Shown here piece by piece: positions 18,920-26,541 of a DNA stretch of 64,000 nt (position 1 is its first letter; each line of letters begins with the position of its first letter). The notes under the pieces are model-generated. The model did no database searches. It worked only from the letters and a program-made list of their open reading frames with translations, and was not told where the DNA came from. The DNA comes from Halosimplex aquaticum (GTDB lineage: Archaea; Halobacteriota; Halobacteria; Halobacteriales; Haloarculaceae): positions 4,588,001-4,652,000 of the forward strand of contig NZ_CP118158.1 of the NCBI RefSeq assembly GCF_028747785.1, read 5' to 3'. The position numbers and the translations under genes were made by a program.

Positions 18920-20236
18920 TTACTCGCCGCGCAGTTCGGCCACGTGGTCGATGCGCTGCTGGACGAGGTCGGGCTTGCCGATGTCGTGGCGGATGCGTAG
19001 TCCCTCCTCGCCGGCGACGGCGAGCGCGTCCTCGGCGATCTCCTCGGCTTCGGTGATCGAGTCGGCGACGCCGACGACCGCGAACGACCGCGACGTGGTC
19101 GTGTAGATGCCGTCGTCGCGCTCGTCGACGCTGGCGTAGAACAGCAGCGCCTCGCCGCCCGAGCCCTCGGCGGCCGCGGCGGCGCTCTCCTCGTCGACTT
19201 TCACCTTCGCGCCGGCCTCGGGGTCGGTCGGGTAGCCGTCGGGGACGGCGTACTTGCAGACGGTAGCCTTCGGCGCGAAGGAGAGCTGCGGCAGCGACTC
19301 GCCGTCGCGGGCCGCCGTCAGCACGTCGAGGAAGTCCGTGTTGAGGACGGGCAGCGTGTTCATCGCTTCGGGGTCGCCGAATCGGGCGTTGAACTCGACG
19401 ACCTTGATGCCGTCGGCGGTGAGCATGAACTGGCCGTAGAGGACGCCCTTGTACCCCTCCAGCGCGTCGACGGTCGCTTCGAGCACGTCGACGGCGTCCA
19501 TGTAGTCGTCCTCGTCCATGAACGGGAGTTCGAGGGTCGCATCGGAGTAGCTACCCATCCCACCGGTGTTGGGCCCCTCGTCGCCCTCGTAGGCGCGCTT
19601 GTGGTCCTGGACGGCCGGCGTGACGCGGACCTCGCCGTTGGCGACGAGCGCCTGGACGGTGAACTCCTCGCCGACGAGGCGCTCTTCGAGGACGATCCGC
19701 TCGTAGTCGGACTCGCGGACGTACTCCTTGGCTTCCTCCTTGGAGATCTGATCGCCCGTGACGCGGACGCCTTTGCCGCCGGTGAGGCCGGCGGGCTTGA
19801 CCGCGAGGTCGCCGTCGTACTCGTCGATGAACTCGGCGGCGGCGTCCATGTCCTCGAAGGTCTCGAAGTCCGGACAGCCCGGGATGTCGTGTTCGCGCAT
19901 GAAGCGGCGCTGGAAGGCCTTGTCCGTCTCGATGCGGGCCTCGGCCTCCCGCGGACCGAACGCGTAGACGTCGGCGTCGTCGAGCGCGTCGGCGACGCCG
20001 GCGGCGAGCGGGGCCTCCGGACCGACGACGGCGAGCGTCGCGTCGACCTCGCGGGCGTAGGAGGTGACCGCGGTCGGGTTCGTCGTGTCGAGCGACTCGA
20101 AGCCCTCGGCGAGTCGAGCGATGCCGGGATTGCGGTTGCCCGCGCAGGCGTACAGGTCCGCGTCGGACTCGGCGAGCGCGCGAGCGACGGCGTGCTCGCG
20201 GCCGCCCCCGCCGACCAGCAGGACTGTCTCTGTCAT
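18920..20236 (-). CDS. purD: Phosphoribosylamine-glycine ligase (GARS)
   Basis: This 438-residue enzyme joins glycine to 5-phosphoribosylamine with ATP, the second step of purine synthesis. It begins ETVLLVGGGGREHAVARAL, the hallmark N-domain Gly loop, has the ATP-grasp part with KPAGLTGGKGVRVTG and EEFTVQALV, and the signature RFGDPEAMNTLP. Length matches the family. The ATG at 20236 was chosen because it starts one residue before the core strand; the upstream extension would overlap the divergent DUF255 gene. Confidence 0.96.
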   Translation of the reverse strand: MTETVLLVGGGGREHAVARALAESDADLYACAGNRNPGIARLAEGFESLDTTNPTAVTSYAREVDATLAVVGPEAPLAAGVADALDDADVYAFGPREAEARIETDKAFQRRFMREHDIPGCPDFETFEDMDAAAEFIDEYDGDLAVKPAGLTGGKGVRVTGDQISKEEAKEYVRESDYERIVLEERLVGEEFTVQALVANGEVRVTPAVQDHKRAYEGDEGPNTGGMGSYSDATLELPFMDEDDYMDAVDVLEATVDALEGYKGVLYGQFMLTADGIKVVEFNARFGDPEAMNTLPVLNTDFLDVLTAARDGESLPQLSFAPKATVCKYAVPDGYPTDPEAGAKVKVDEESAAAAAEGSGGEALLFYASVDERDDGIYTTTSRSFAVVGVADSITEAEEIAEDALAVAGEEGLRIRHDIGKPDLVQQRIDHVAELRGE

Positions 20237-20340
20237 ACGCGTAGGCCCGCATCCGGTCACCGTAAGTCCTGCGTTTCGACCGATATCCGGCCGCTCACCA
20301 CTCCGCCGGGGTTTACTGTCGGGACCGCCTACCCTCTTCC

Positions 20341-22500
20341 ATGACCGACGACGCCGACCCGACCGCGCGCAATCGGCTCGACGATGAGGAGAGTCCATAC
20401 CTCCGACAGCACGCCGACAATCCCGTCAACTGGCAGCCGTGGGACCAGCGAGCGCTCGACGCCGCGGAGGAACAGGACAAGCCCATCTTCCTCTCCATCG
20501 GCTACGCCGCCTGTCACTGGTGTCACGTCATGGAAGAGGAGAGCTTCCAGGACGAGGACGTCGCCGAACTGCTCAACGAGCACTTCGTCCCGATCAAGGT
20601 CGACCGCGAGGAGCGCCCCGACGTCGACAGCATCTACATGAGCATCTGCCAGCAGGTGACCGGCCGCGGCGGCTGGCCGCTCAACGCCTGGCTCACTCCC
20701 GACGGCGACCCGTTCTACGTGGGCACCTACTTCCCGCCCGAACCGAAGCGCAACGCGCCCGGCTTCCGCCAGCTCCTCGAAGACATCGCCGGCTCCTGGA
20801 GCGATACCGAGGAGCGCGAGGACATGGAGGAGCGCGCCCGTCAGTGGACCGACGCCATCGAGAGCGACCTGGAGGAGACGCCCGACCGGCCCGGCGACGC
20901 GCCCGAGGAGGGCGTGCTCGAAAACGCGGCCAGCGCAGCCCTCCGCGGGGCCGACCGCGAATTCGGCGGCTGGGGCCGCGGCCAGAAGTTCCCCCAGTCC
21001 GGTCGCCTGCACGCGCTGATGCGCGCCCACCGCGAGGGCGGTCGCGACGCCTACCGCGAGGTCGTCGAGGAGACGCTGGACGCGATGGCCGACGGCGGCC
21101 TCTACGACCACGTGGGCGGCGGCTTCCACCGCTACACGACCGACCGCGAGTGGGTCGTCCCCCACTTCGAGAAGATGCTCTACGACAACGCCGAACTCGC
21201 CCGCGTCTTCCTGACCGGTTTCCAGTTCACCGGCCGCGAGCGCTACCGCGAGACCGCCCGTGAGACGTTGGAGTTCGTCGAGCGCGAACTCACGCACCCC
21301 GACGGCGGGTTCTACAGCACGTTAGACGCCGAGAGTGAAGACGAAGACGGCGAACGCGAGGAGGGCGCCTTCTACGTCTGGACGCTCGAAGCAGTCGAAG
21401 AAGCCGTCGCCGAACACGGCCCTGACGCCGGTCTCGCGGACGACGAGGTCGACCTCGCCGCCGACCTGTTCTGCGACCGGTACGGCGTCACTCCGAGCGG
21501 TAACTTCGAGGGGACGACCGTGCTGACGCTGCGCACGCCCGTCGAGGAACTCGCCGACGAGTACGGACGTGACCAGGACGATGTCGAGGAACTGCTGAGC
21601 GCAGCGAAATCGGCCGTCTTCGAGGCGCGCGAACAGCGCCCTCGGCCGCCCCGCGACGAGAAGGTCCTCGCCGGCTGGAACGGCCTCATGGTCTCCGCGT
21701 TCGCCGAGGCGGCCATCGTCGATTCGGTGTCGTGGGCCGACACTGCGGTCGACGCGCTCGACTTCGCCCGCGAACACCAGTGGGACGAGGACAGCGGAGT
21801 GCTCCGTCGGCGGTTCAAGGACGGCGACGTGCGGATCGACGGCTACCTGGAGGACTACGCCTTCCTCGCCCGCGGCGCGTTCGACACCTACCAGGCCACC
21901 GGCGAGGTCGACCACCTCGCGTTCGCCCTCGACCTCGCCCGGACCATCGAGGAGGAGTTCTGGGACGACGAGGAGGAGACGCTGTACTTCACGCCCGCGA
22001 GCGGCGAGTCGCTCGTGGCGCGACCGCAGGAACTCGCCGACCAGTCGACGCCCTCCAGCGCCGGCGTGGCCGCCGAACTCCTGCTGTCGCTCGATCACTT
22101 CGTCGATCACGACCGCTTCGAGTCCGTCGCCGCCGGCGTGCTCGGGACCCACAGCAACCGCATCGAGTCCGACCCGGTCCAGCACCCGTCGCTCGCGCTC
22201 GCCGCCGACACCTACCGCTCCGGGAGTAACGAACTCACGCTCGCGGCGGAGTCGCTCCCCGACGACTGGCGCGAGACGCTCGCGGCGACCTACGTGCCGC
22301 GCAGGCTACTCGCGCCGCGTCCACCGACTGACGACGCGCTCGTCTCGTGGCTCGAATCGCTCGACCTCGACGACGCCCCGCCGATCTGGGCCGGCCGCGA
22401 GGCGCGAGACGGGGACCCGACGGTCTACGCCTGCCAGTCGCGGGCGTGTTCGCCGCCGACCCACTCCGTCGCCGAGGCGCTTGAGTGGTTCGGCGAGTGA
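20341..22500 (+). CDS. DUF255 thioredoxin-fold protein (YyaL/spermatogenesis-associated 20 family)
   Basis: The 719-residue protein starts with the conserved block NRLDDEESPYLRQHADNPVNWQ, then the thioredoxin-like part with CHWCH (Cys58, Cys61) and cis-Pro region GGWPLNAWLTPDG. Residues about 200-700 form an (alpha/alpha)6-barrel-like region (GGFHRYTTDREWVVPHFEKMLYDNA) as in glycosyl-hydrolase-like helical toroids. The family is widespread and its biochemical function is unresolved. The next gene is a convergent small thioredoxin; no operon partner gives a clue. Confidence 0.93.
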   Translation: MTDDADPTARNRLDDEESPYLRQHADNPVNWQPWDQRALDAAEEQDKPIFLSIGYAACHWCHVMEEESFQDEDVAELLNEHFVPIKVDREERPDVDSIYMSICQQVTGRGGWPLNAWLTPDGDPFYVGTYFPPEPKRNAPGFRQLLEDIAGSWSDTEEREDMEERARQWTDAIESDLEETPDRPGDAPEEGVLENAASAALRGADREFGGWGRGQKFPQSGRLHALMRAHREGGRDAYREVVEETLDAMADGGLYDHVGGGFHRYTTDREWVVPHFEKMLYDNAELARVFLTGFQFTGRERYRETARETLEFVERELTHPDGGFYSTLDAESEDEDGEREEGAFYVWTLEAVEEAVAEHGPDAGLADDEVDLAADLFCDRYGVTPSGNFEGTTVLTLRTPVEELADEYGRDQDDVEELLSAAKSAVFEAREQRPRPPRDEKVLAGWNGLMVSAFAEAAIVDSVSWADTAVDALDFAREHQWDEDSGVLRRRFKDGDVRIDGYLEDYAFLARGAFDTYQATGEVDHLAFALDLARTIEEEFWDDEEETLYFTPASGESLVARPQELADQSTPSSAGVAAELLLSLDHFVDHDRFESVAAGVLGTHSNRIESDPVQHPSLALAADTYRSGSNELTLAAESLPDDWRETLAATYVPRRLLAPRPPTDDALVSWLESLDLDDAPPIWAGREARDGDPTVYACQSRACSPPTHSVAEALEWFGE

Positions 22501-22552
22501 ACGCGACGGGAAGAGAGATCGGAGAAATCGGACCGAGAGGCGGCCAGGGCTG

Positions 22553-22942
22553 TCAGACCGAGTTGGCCAGCGCTTCGAGTTCCCGGCCGAGATAGACGGC
22601 GATCGGGACCGCCTCCTCTTCGACGAACCGCGCGACTTCCTCGCCGTCGCGCTCGACGACCACCGTCGGGATGTACTCGACGTCGTACTCCTCGACCTTC
22701 GGGCCGGTCTTGCTGCCGTCGTCTTCCTTCTCGACGGCGTACTCCTCGATCCGGTCGTCGGGCACGCCGGCGGCGTCGAGCGCCGCGCCGAAGTCCGGTA
22801 GCTGCGATCGGCAGTCGATGCACCAGTCGCCGCCCCAGACCTTGTAGGTGACCTCGTCTCTGAGCGCCGCGAGCACGTCGACCGTGTCGGCGTAGGCCTC
22901 CTCGGTCCACACCGGGTTCGGCTCCATGGTCTCCAGTGACAT
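22553..22942 (-). CDS. Thioredoxin family protein
   Basis: This 129-residue protein has the active-site motif WCIDC (Cys41, Cys44) after the first strand pair and a cis-Pro (Pro92 in EYIPTVVVE), so it is likely a disulfide reductase or thiol oxidoreductase of the cytoplasm. The -Ile-Asp- dipeptide between cysteines is unlike the CGPC of main thioredoxins, suggesting a specialised redox partner. It converges on the DUF255 gene, itself thioredoxin-like; a functional link is possible but unproven. Confidence 0.9.
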   Translation of the reverse strand: MSLETMEPNPVWTEEAYADTVDVLAALRDEVTYKVWGGDWCIDCRSQLPDFGAALDAAGVPDDRIEEYAVEKEDDGSKTGPKVEEYDVEYIPTVVVERDGEEVARFVEEEAVPIAVYLGRELEALANSV

Positions 22943-22994
22943 ACGTCCCTCTACCGGGCGGGGTGGCTTAACGACAACGCTCCGGCCAGCCTGG

Positions 22995-23435
22995 CTACTC
23001 GCCGCCGGTTCCGGCCCGTTCGCGGATCACGCCGTCGAGGATCCGCCGGTGACAGCGTTTCGACTCGCCCTCGAAGCAGACGAGCGCCACTGATTCGCCG
23101 TCCGCCACCCGCTTCGCGAGCGCGTCGACCGCGTCTCTGGCCGCCTCGTCGCTGGCGAGATGTTCGCGGTAGCGGGCTTCGAAGTCGGTCTCCCCCCAGG
23201 CGGCGTTGTGGGCTTCCTCGTCGCACAGGCCCTGCATCCGGAGGTCCTCCTGGCGCTCTTTGGTTTCCGAGAGGAGTGACTCCGGAGGGCCGAGCGCCGG
23301 CACGTTCTCGTCGACGAGCGCGCTGAACCACCCCGTCGGTCGCCGGACGACGCCGACCAGTCGCGCGTCGTCGGGCACCTCGGCGATGTCGTGCTGGAGC
23401 GCGGCCGCGTAGGTGTCCGTAACGGTCCCCGTCAC
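22995..23435 (-). CDS. DUF488 family protein
   Basis: This 146-residue protein ends with the DUF488 signature VALVCFEGESKRCHRRIL (Cys120, Cys128, His129, Arg130) and has the N-terminal basic motif VVRRPTGWF. The family is of unknown function, with a predicted nucleic acid- or nucleotide-binding character. The start is a GTG at 23435. The preceding 117 bp separates it from the Gln-rich gene on the same strand. Confidence 0.8.
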   Translation of the reverse strand: MTGTVTDTYAAALQHDIAEVPDDARLVGVVRRPTGWFSALVDENVPALGPPESLLSETKERQEDLRMQGLCDEEAHNAAWGETDFEARYREHLASDEAARDAVDALAKRVADGESVALVCFEGESKRCHRRILDGVIRERAGTGGE

Positions 23436-23552
23436 ACCCGGGTCTCCGGCCGAGACGGCGGAAAAAGTTTCGACGCTACGGGCGGCTACTGCGCGATATC
23501 AGACGGGATCGAACGGGCGGTACAACGGGACGGCGGGCGTCGTCGGCGGCGA

Positions 23553-24542
23553 TCAGTCCTTGCCAGTGAAGTGGCCCTGTTCGTCGCGCTCCTGCTCCTG
23601 GGCGGAGTGTTTGCCGCCGCGCGAGCGGGCTTCCTGCGTCAGGCCCTGGGTGTTGCCGCCGCTGTTCTGGTTGCTGCTACTCTGGTTGTCGCCGCGGTCG
23701 CTCTGGCTCGAGCGGCTCTGGTTCTGCTGGCTCTGCTGGCCCTGCTGGCCGCCCTGCTGGTGTCGCTGCTGACTCTGCTGGTGCTGCTGGCCACCCTGGT
23801 GGCCGGTGAACTGGCCGTGCTGGTCGCGCTGCTGGGAGTGGGCCGAGTGCTGACCGCCGATCGAGCGGCCCTGCTGGCCGCCGAACTGCTGGCCGCCCTG
23901 CTGACCCTGTTGCTGCTGACGGTGCTGGCCGCCCTGCTGTTGCTGGCCGCCCCGCTGCTGACCGCCCTGTTGCTGCTGACGGTGCTGGCCGCCCTGCTGT
24001 TGGTGTCGCTGCTGGCCCTGTTGCTGGCCGCCCCGCTGCTGGCCGCCCTGCTGGTTGGGCGACATGAACTGGCCGGACTCGTCACGCGGGAGCTGCTGGG
24101 CGATCTGCCGGTGTTCCTGTCGGAACTGCTGGGAGTGACGCTGGTCCTGGGCGCCCTGGTCGGCGCCGCGGCCCTGCTGGCCGGGGAAGCCGGCCTGCCG
24201 ACCGCTCGGCTGCTGCTGGGCCGGGATGTACCCCTGCTGTTGCTGGCCCTGGCGGCCCTGCTGGCCCTGCTGATAGTTCTGCTGTCCGCCGAACTGCTGG
24301 CCCTGCTGCTGTCGTCGCTGCTGGCCGCCCTGCTGGTGCTGCTGGCCGCCTTGCTGGTGCTGCTGGCCGCCTTGCTGGTGCTGCTGGCCGCCTTGCTGGT
24401 GCTGCTGGCTGCCCTGGTGGCCGGTGAACTGGCCCTGCTGGTCGCGCTGCTGGGAGTGGGCCGAGTGCCGGCCACCCCGGGAACGGCCCTGCTGCTGGTT
24501 GTGCTGACTTTGCTGTCGACGGTTGTTGTTGTTCTGGGACAT
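23553..24542 (-). CDS. Gln-rich, low-complexity protein with repeated RSxGGxHSAxxQxRDxxGxFTG motif
   Basis: This 329-residue protein is dominated by Gln, Gly, His, Arg and Ser and has almost no hydrophobic core, so it should be intrinsically disordered. Three copies of a conserved block of about 22 residues are visible: 20-41 (RSRGGRHSAHSQQRDQQGQF), 226-247 and 306-327, plus a partial one at 151-161 (LPRDESGQFMS). Between them are QQHQQGG heptads (four in tandem, about 47-74) and QQQGG/QHRQQQ runs. The RGGxHS..RDxxGQF blocks resemble KGG-type stress-protein repeats and RDE.GQF motifs, from memory. It is a candidate condensate- or aggregate-forming protein. The opposite strand is a long Leu-rich open frame caused only by CTG/CAG complementarity. 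Confidence 0.8.
   Translation of the reverse strand: MSQNNNNRRQQSQHNQQQGRSRGGRHSAHSQQRDQQGQFTGHQGSQQHQQGGQQHQQGGQQHQQGGQQHQQGGQQRRQQQGQQFGGQQNYQQGQQGRQGQQQQGYIPAQQQPSGRQAGFPGQQGRGADQGAQDQRHSQQFRQEHRQIAQQLPRDESGQFMSPNQQGGQQRGGQQQGQQRHQQQGGQHRQQQQGGQQRGGQQQQGGQHRQQQQGQQGGQQFGGQQGRSIGGQHSAHSQQRDQHGQFTGHQGGQQHQQSQQRHQQGGQQGQQSQQNQSRSSQSDRGDNQSSSNQNSGGNTQGLTQEARSRGGKHSAQEQERDEQGHFTGKD
24331..24414. repeat. Four tandem copies of a 21-bp unit inside the Gln-rich gene
   Basis: The unit TGCTGGTGCTGCTGGCCGCC plus T repeats at 24331, 24352, 24373 and 24394, the last copy with one substitution and a diverging end. It encodes the QQHQQGG heptads on the minus strand. Being in-frame and nearly identical, copy number is likely variable by slippage. 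Confidence 0.9.
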
Positions 24543-24738
24543 GGTTGATCTGGAGTACGCGGTGAACCCCGTCCGACGAAGTCCGTCGAACGGTGTACCC
24601 ACACGTTACCTCGGGACCCACATCCCCGTTCGGCCTGCAATAGAAACCCGGCTAGATTGGCCCCCTCGACGGGATGATCTGCCGTTTCGGCGATAGTTCG
24701 TCACTGACGGCCGCACTCCCTGCCGCTGCCACGGCCCA

Positions 24739-24744
24739 TTTAAG
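24739..24744 (+). promoter_or_regulatory. TATA box of the cysteine synthase gene
   Basis: TTTAAG lies 24-29 nt upstream of the GTG start at 24768 with no Shine-Dalgarno in between, as expected for a leaderless haloarchaeal transcript; it supports the GTG start. Confidence 0.5.
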
Positions 24745-24767
24745 GGCACACACCGTATCCCGCCGTA

Positions 24768-25676
24768 GTGTACGCGAGCATCCTCGATACGATCGGGTCG
24801 CCGCTGGTGGAGGTCGACGCGCCGGACGGCGCCACCATCGCGGCGAAAGTGGAATCGTACAACCCCGGCGGGTCGGCCAAGGACCGCCCGGCGAAGGAGA
24901 TGGTCGAAGCCGCCGAACGCGACGGGGTGCTCACCGAGGGCGACGGCATCATCGAACCCACGAGCGGCAACACGGGCATCGGACTCGCCGTGGTCGGCGC
25001 CGCGAAGGGCTACGACGTGACGCTCGTCATGCCGTCCTCGAAGTCGCCCGAGCGCCGGCAGATCATGCGCGCCTACGGCGCCGACATCGAACTCGTCGAC
25101 GGCGACATCTCCGACGCCAAAGACCGCGCCGACGAACTGGAGGCCGAGGACGGCTACGTCCAACTCCGCCAGTTCGAGAACCCGGCCAACCCCGAGGCGC
25201 ACTATCGCTCGACGGGCCCGGAGATCCTCGACGAGATCGGCGACCGGGAGATCGACGCGTTCGTCGCAGGCGTCGGCACCGGCGGGACGCTCACCGGTAT
25301 CGGCCGTCGGCTCCGGGAGACGTTCCCCGACGTGGAGATCGTGGCGGTCGAACCGGCGAGCAACGCCGTCCTCTCCACGGGCGAGGCCGGCGACGACGAC
25401 TTCCAGGGGATGGGCCCGGGGTTCGTCAGCGACAACCTCGACCGCGAGCTGATCGACGACGTCGAGACGGTCGAACTCGACGCCGCCGAAGCGGAGTGCC
25501 GTCGGCTCGCCCGCGAGGAGGGGATCCTCGTCGGCCAGTCCTCGGGCGGGACGAACCTCGTCGCCAGGCGCGTGGCCGAGCGCCTCGCCGTCGAAGACGC
25601 GGTCGAGGACCCCCTCGTCGTCACCGTCTACTGGGACAGCGGCGAACGGTACATGTCGACCGGCATGTTCGACTGA
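24768..25676 (+). CDS. PLP-dependent cysteine synthase
   Basis: This 302-residue fold-type II PLP enzyme has Schiff-base Lys38 (PGGSAKDRPA), substrate loop TSGNTG (65-70) and phosphate-binding loop GVGTGGT (168-174). The length and the QFENPANPEAHYRSTGPE segment fit O-acetylserine sulfhydrylase/cysteine synthase, making cysteine from O-acetyl- or O-phosphoserine and sulfide; cystathionine beta-synthase activity cannot be excluded. It is divergently placed from the Gln-rich gene. The start is a GTG. Confidence 0.9.
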   Translation: MYASILDTIGSPLVEVDAPDGATIAAKVESYNPGGSAKDRPAKEMVEAAERDGVLTEGDGIIEPTSGNTGIGLAVVGAAKGYDVTLVMPSSKSPERRQIMRAYGADIELVDGDISDAKDRADELEAEDGYVQLRQFENPANPEAHYRSTGPEILDEIGDREIDAFVAGVGTGGTLTGIGRRLRETFPDVEIVAVEPASNAVLSTGEAGDDDFQGMGPGFVSDNLDRELIDDVETVELDAAEAECRRLAREEGILVGQSSGGTNLVARRVAERLAVEDAVEDPLVVTVYWDSGERYMSTGMFD

Positions 25677-25740
25677 CGCCGTCGACCGCCACTTCTCGAC
25701 ACCGACCAGTCGCCCGCACTCGACACAGCCCGGCCCCCCG

Positions 25741-26418
25741 CTACTCCTCGACGCCGTTCGCGTTCGAGTCGTCGCCCGCGGACTCGTCGGCCCCCTCACC
25801 GCGCGGACGCCGCCCGTTCTCCTGCGCGGCCTCGAACGCCCGGAGTTCGCCGCTGACACGCTCGTCGGCCTGGCCGTGCATATACCGGCCGAGCGCCGCC
25901 GCGAGTCCGGCGACGACGAGCGCGACCCCGGTCACGGCCCCCACCGCGATCTGGAGATCGCCGCTCGCGGCGCCCCGGTCGCCGATTCGCAGGCCGACGG
26001 GGATGAGGGCGGTCCCCGCGGCGATGAGGTAGAGGCTCCGGGCGAACGCCTCCGCCGGGACGCGGGCCCGGGCGAGGTAGGCGGCGGGCGCGAGCCAGCC
26101 ACCCAGGAACACGAGCGGCGCGGTCCAGACCGACAGCGGCCGGACCGTGCTCACCAGGAACAGACTTAGCGGCGCGAGCGGGACGGCGACGGCCAGGCCG
26201 GCGACGACCATGACGCGCCCGGACGCCCGCCGCTCGCCGCCCTCCACCGAGAGAAATTCGGGCTGTTCGTCCTCGAACAGGCCGTCGAGTTCCGAGAGGT
26301 CGACTGCCTCCTCGCCGGCGCTGCGGGGACTGCCGTCTCCCGTGCCGGCGCTGTCGACGCCGTCGTCAGCGCGACCGTCGCCGTCTTCCCCGTCGCGTTC
26401 GTCCGACTGGTCGGCCAT
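25741..26418 (-). CDS. Hypothetical four-helix membrane protein
   Basis: This 225-residue protein has an acidic N-terminus (about 1-65), four predicted membrane helices (VMVVAGLAVAVPLAPLSLFL, WTAPLVFLGGWLAPAAYLA, LYLIAAGTALIPVGLRI, AVGAVTGVALVVAGLAAALG) and an acidic C-terminal tail. I do not recognise a family. It converges on cysteine synthase and is divergent from the MutS-like gene; no functional hint. Confidence 0.75.
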   Translation of the reverse strand: MADQSDERDGEDGDGRADDGVDSAGTGDGSPRSAGEEAVDLSELDGLFEDEQPEFLSVEGGERRASGRVMVVAGLAVAVPLAPLSLFLVSTVRPLSVWTAPLVFLGGWLAPAAYLARARVPAEAFARSLYLIAAGTALIPVGLRIGDRGAASGDLQIAVGAVTGVALVVAGLAAALGRYMHGQADERVSGELRAFEAAQENGRRPRGEGADESAGDDSNANGVEE

Positions 26419-26541
26419 GGCACCTCGTTTGCGCCCGGTCGACAAGAATCCCGGTCACGCGACCGTCGACCGGCGCCGAGGGCAGCGACGGCGGCGCGGC
26501 GACGAGAAACGACTATACCGGCGCACGCCCACGCAACTGGC

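Noticed and set aside
24331-24414. Regular short repeats that might be a CRISPR array
   Set aside because: The 21-bp units are contiguous with no spacers and lie in frame inside a coding region.
23391-24548. 385-residue Leu/Ala-rich open frame on the plus strand
   Set aside because: It is the exact complement of the Gln-rich gene: CAG/CAA codons read as CTG/TTG. A Leu/Ala run of this kind with no charged loops is an artefact.
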